From positions 8,030 to 72,029 of the forward strand of contig CAKTBG010000008.1 in the NCBI GenBank assembly GCA_934533135.1: a stretch of DNA of 64,000 nucleotides, given 5' to 3'. Positions 62,980-64,000 of the stretch are shown in pieces. The notes beneath the pieces are model-generated. The model saw only the letters and a list, made by a program, of their open reading frames with translations, did not search any database and had not been told where the DNA came from. Every line of letters begins with the position of its first letter. Positions within the stretch are counted from its first letter, which is position 1. The DNA comes from an uncultured Faecalibacterium sp. Its GTDB lineage: Bacteria; Bacillota; Clostridia; Oscillospirales; Ruminococcaceae. The translations under genes were made by a program, and so were the position numbers.

Positions 62980-63050
62980 TTTAGTAGAGTGGTTGTTTGG
63001 AATTGTTATAGCACAGAGCCATTTCAAAGTACACAACCAATGCGGCAAAC

Positions 63051-63113
63051 TTTGGCGGTACAATCTGTATCGTCGATTCGCTTGACCGGTGCGGTGCATT
63101 CTGTGCCGCCAAA
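63051..63113 (+). promoter_or_regulatory. inverted repeat in the leader of the XRE-type regulator
   Basis: TTTGGCGGTACA (63051-63062) and TGTGCCGCCAAA (63102-63113) pair at 11 of 12 positions, 39 bases apart. Autoregulatory operators or a leader hairpin are possible. The 348-base gap before the gene otherwise shows only the promoter at 62951. Confidence 0.45.
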
Positions 63114-63159
63114 ATCGGGTGGAAAAGCGGAATGAATTGTCTTAGGGGGGAGACGGCGT

Positions 63160-63810
63160 ATGGCGGATTATCGAAAACGGATCGCAGAAGCCATTGCTTT
63201 TGCGCGGGAATCGGCGGGATTGTCACAGCGGGAGCTGGCCGATCGCTTGAAGCGTGACAAGCGCACCTTGCAGAAGTGGGAAAAGGGCGAGATGAAACTT
63301 TCGCTGGAAGATTTTTTCGAGATCTTTGAAGCACTGCGGGTGCCGGTAGAACCCTACTCCAAGTGGATCCGCCACCCGGAGCTGTTCCCGCGTGGGATGC
63401 CGGACATTGTGCGCACCAGCACCGACCGCAAACGAGACGCGCTGGTTACCTATTATAGGGAGCAGGCTTCGCCGGTAGAGATCGAGCAGGATTATTACAT
63501 TTTCTTCGGCGACCATGGCAGCAACTTCTACGGAATGCGTCAGCAGCGGGTGGCAAACCTGCAGACGCCGCTGCGGGATCGCAAACGGATCTGCCGCCAG
63601 ATCATCGACAACTACAATGAGGCGGTGGAGGCCGGCACCCTGACCGAGCCAAATGCGCCGCAGCCCAATATGGAGATCCTGATTGCCTGCTACGAGGCCA
63701 GCGTTGAGAGCATCCGCGAGGGCAGAAATCACTACGCTTTGGGCGACCTGCAGGATCGCAGAGCGTCGCAAAAAGAGACCGATGCAGAAAAATCAGAAAA
63801 ATCAAAGTAA
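63160..63810 (+). CDS. XRE family helix-turn-helix protein
   Basis: 216 residues. Residues about 8-62 are a Cro/C1-type helix-turn-helix (IAFARESAGLSQRELADRLKRDKRTLQKWEKGEMK). The rest is hydrophilic, without TPR repeats or a peptidase motif, and ends in a Lys/Glu/Ser-rich tail. A block around EIEQDYYIFFGDHGSNFYGMRQQRVANL might form a compact domain of unknown function. GGGGGG lies before the start. Confidence 0.75.
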   Translation: MADYRKRIAEAIAFARESAGLSQRELADRLKRDKRTLQKWEKGEMKLSLEDFFEIFEALRVPVEPYSKWIRHPELFPRGMPDIVRTSTDRKRDALVTYYREQASPVEIEQDYYIFFGDHGSNFYGMRQQRVANLQTPLRDRKRICRQIIDNYNEAVEAGTLTEPNAPQPNMEILIACYEASVESIREGRNHYALGDLQDRRASQKETDAEKSEKSK

Positions 63811-63864
63811 AAACAGCACAGCATCGCCTGAAAACGAGGGCTCAAAAATATTGTCAAAAAACGC

Positions 63865-63892
63865 TTGACAATTTCCGGATCCGTGGTATAAT
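63865..63892 (+). promoter_or_regulatory. promoter of tRNA-Leu
   Basis: TTGACA (63865-63870), 16 bases, TATAAT (63887-63892), both hexamers perfect. Confidence 0.85.
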
Positions 63893-63935
63893 AACTAACG
63901 TTCCGAGTCGAACGGCTGGAGCGAAAACAAAATAT

Positions 63936-64000
63936 GCGGATATGGCGGAATTGGCAGACGCGTTAGATTCAGGTTCTAATCGGGGCAACTCGGTGGAGGT
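63936..64000 (+). tRNA. tRNA-Leu (anticodon CAG), 3' partial
   Basis: Acceptor strand GCGGATA, D-arm GGCGGAATTGGCAGACGC, anticodon stem TTAGA/TCTAA with loop TTCAGGT giving anticodon CAG, then the start of a long class II variable arm (CGGGGCAACTCG). The window ends in the T-arm, so the 3' acceptor is not seen. Confidence 0.93.

Overview
The window is a gene-dense, roughly 57% GC chromosomal segment of a strictly anaerobic Firmicute. Pyruvate formate-lyase with its radical-SAM activase, an anaerobic sulfatase-maturating enzyme, class I Fe-S fumarase, IreB, Phd/ParE and MazF genes, and a family of palindromic intergenic repeats together suggest Faecalibacterium or a close Oscillospiraceae/Ruminococcaceae relative. 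That assignment is inferred from gene content and style; there is no rRNA in the window. It opens inside an envelope protein gene and closes inside a tRNA-Leu(CAG).

Layout. 1-1.9 kb: end of a secreted heptad-repeat protein. 2.0-5.1 kb: an AT-richer island with a small secreted peptide gene, a convergent HTH-TPR (RNPP-like) regulator and an ABC exporter; the peptide and exporter promoters share an operator-like sequence. 5.3-8.0 kb: a MATE exporter and a split chromate-type transporter. 8.0-8.5 kb: a compact locus with two convergent promoters, a 47-residue membrane peptide and a shared terminator, closely matching an Fst/par-like type I toxin-antitoxin. 8.5-12.5 kb: FKBP-type lipoprotein, then malic enzyme with both fumarase subunits. 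12.5-15.8 kb: DtxR/MntR-like regulator, MazF, AcpS, IreB, Dus, RidA. 15.9-25.6 kb: hexuronate catabolism (eda-VOC fusion, kdgK, kduI, kduD; then a FadR-type regulator, uxuA, uxuB). 25.7-29.0 kb: a leucine-rich-repeat surface protein, small ORFs, an RHH protein and enolase. 29.4-34.3 kb: livJHMGF amino-acid ABC transporter. 34.3-34.9 kb: palindromic repeats. 34.9-38.5 kb: pflBA and a promoter-terminator unit with no evident ORF (sRNA candidate). 38.5-50.2 kb: ParE/Phd, a flippase-like membrane protein, a COG0523 GTPase, a large LuxR/LAL regulator, EIIA-Glc, threonine aldolase, an AraC regulator, and a KdpD/KdpE-like pair with an ArsB/NhaD-type permease.

50.3-62.6 kb is a sulfated-glycan locus made of two parallel modules. 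Module 1 is a mannose-family PTS (IIC, IID, IIB, IIA) with a formylglycine-type sulfatase and a PHP-like DUF3604 protein, divergent from a GntR/HutC regulator. Module 2 is a lactose/cellobiose-family PTS (IIC, IIA, IIB) with a second sulfatase, divergent from an RpiR regulator that is translationally coupled to the sulfatase-maturating enzyme serving both. Neither sulfatase has a signal peptide, so the likely logic is uptake of sulfated sugars as phosphates, intracellular desulfation and entry to central metabolism; the kdu/uxu genes could take the uronic-acid halves.

The most notable items are the Fst-like locus at 8024-8460, the peptide/RNPP/exporter island at 2022-5091, the PTS-coupled cytoplasmic sulfatase modules with the DUF3604 protein, and the orphan strong promoter at 38180 with DtxR-box-like palindromes.
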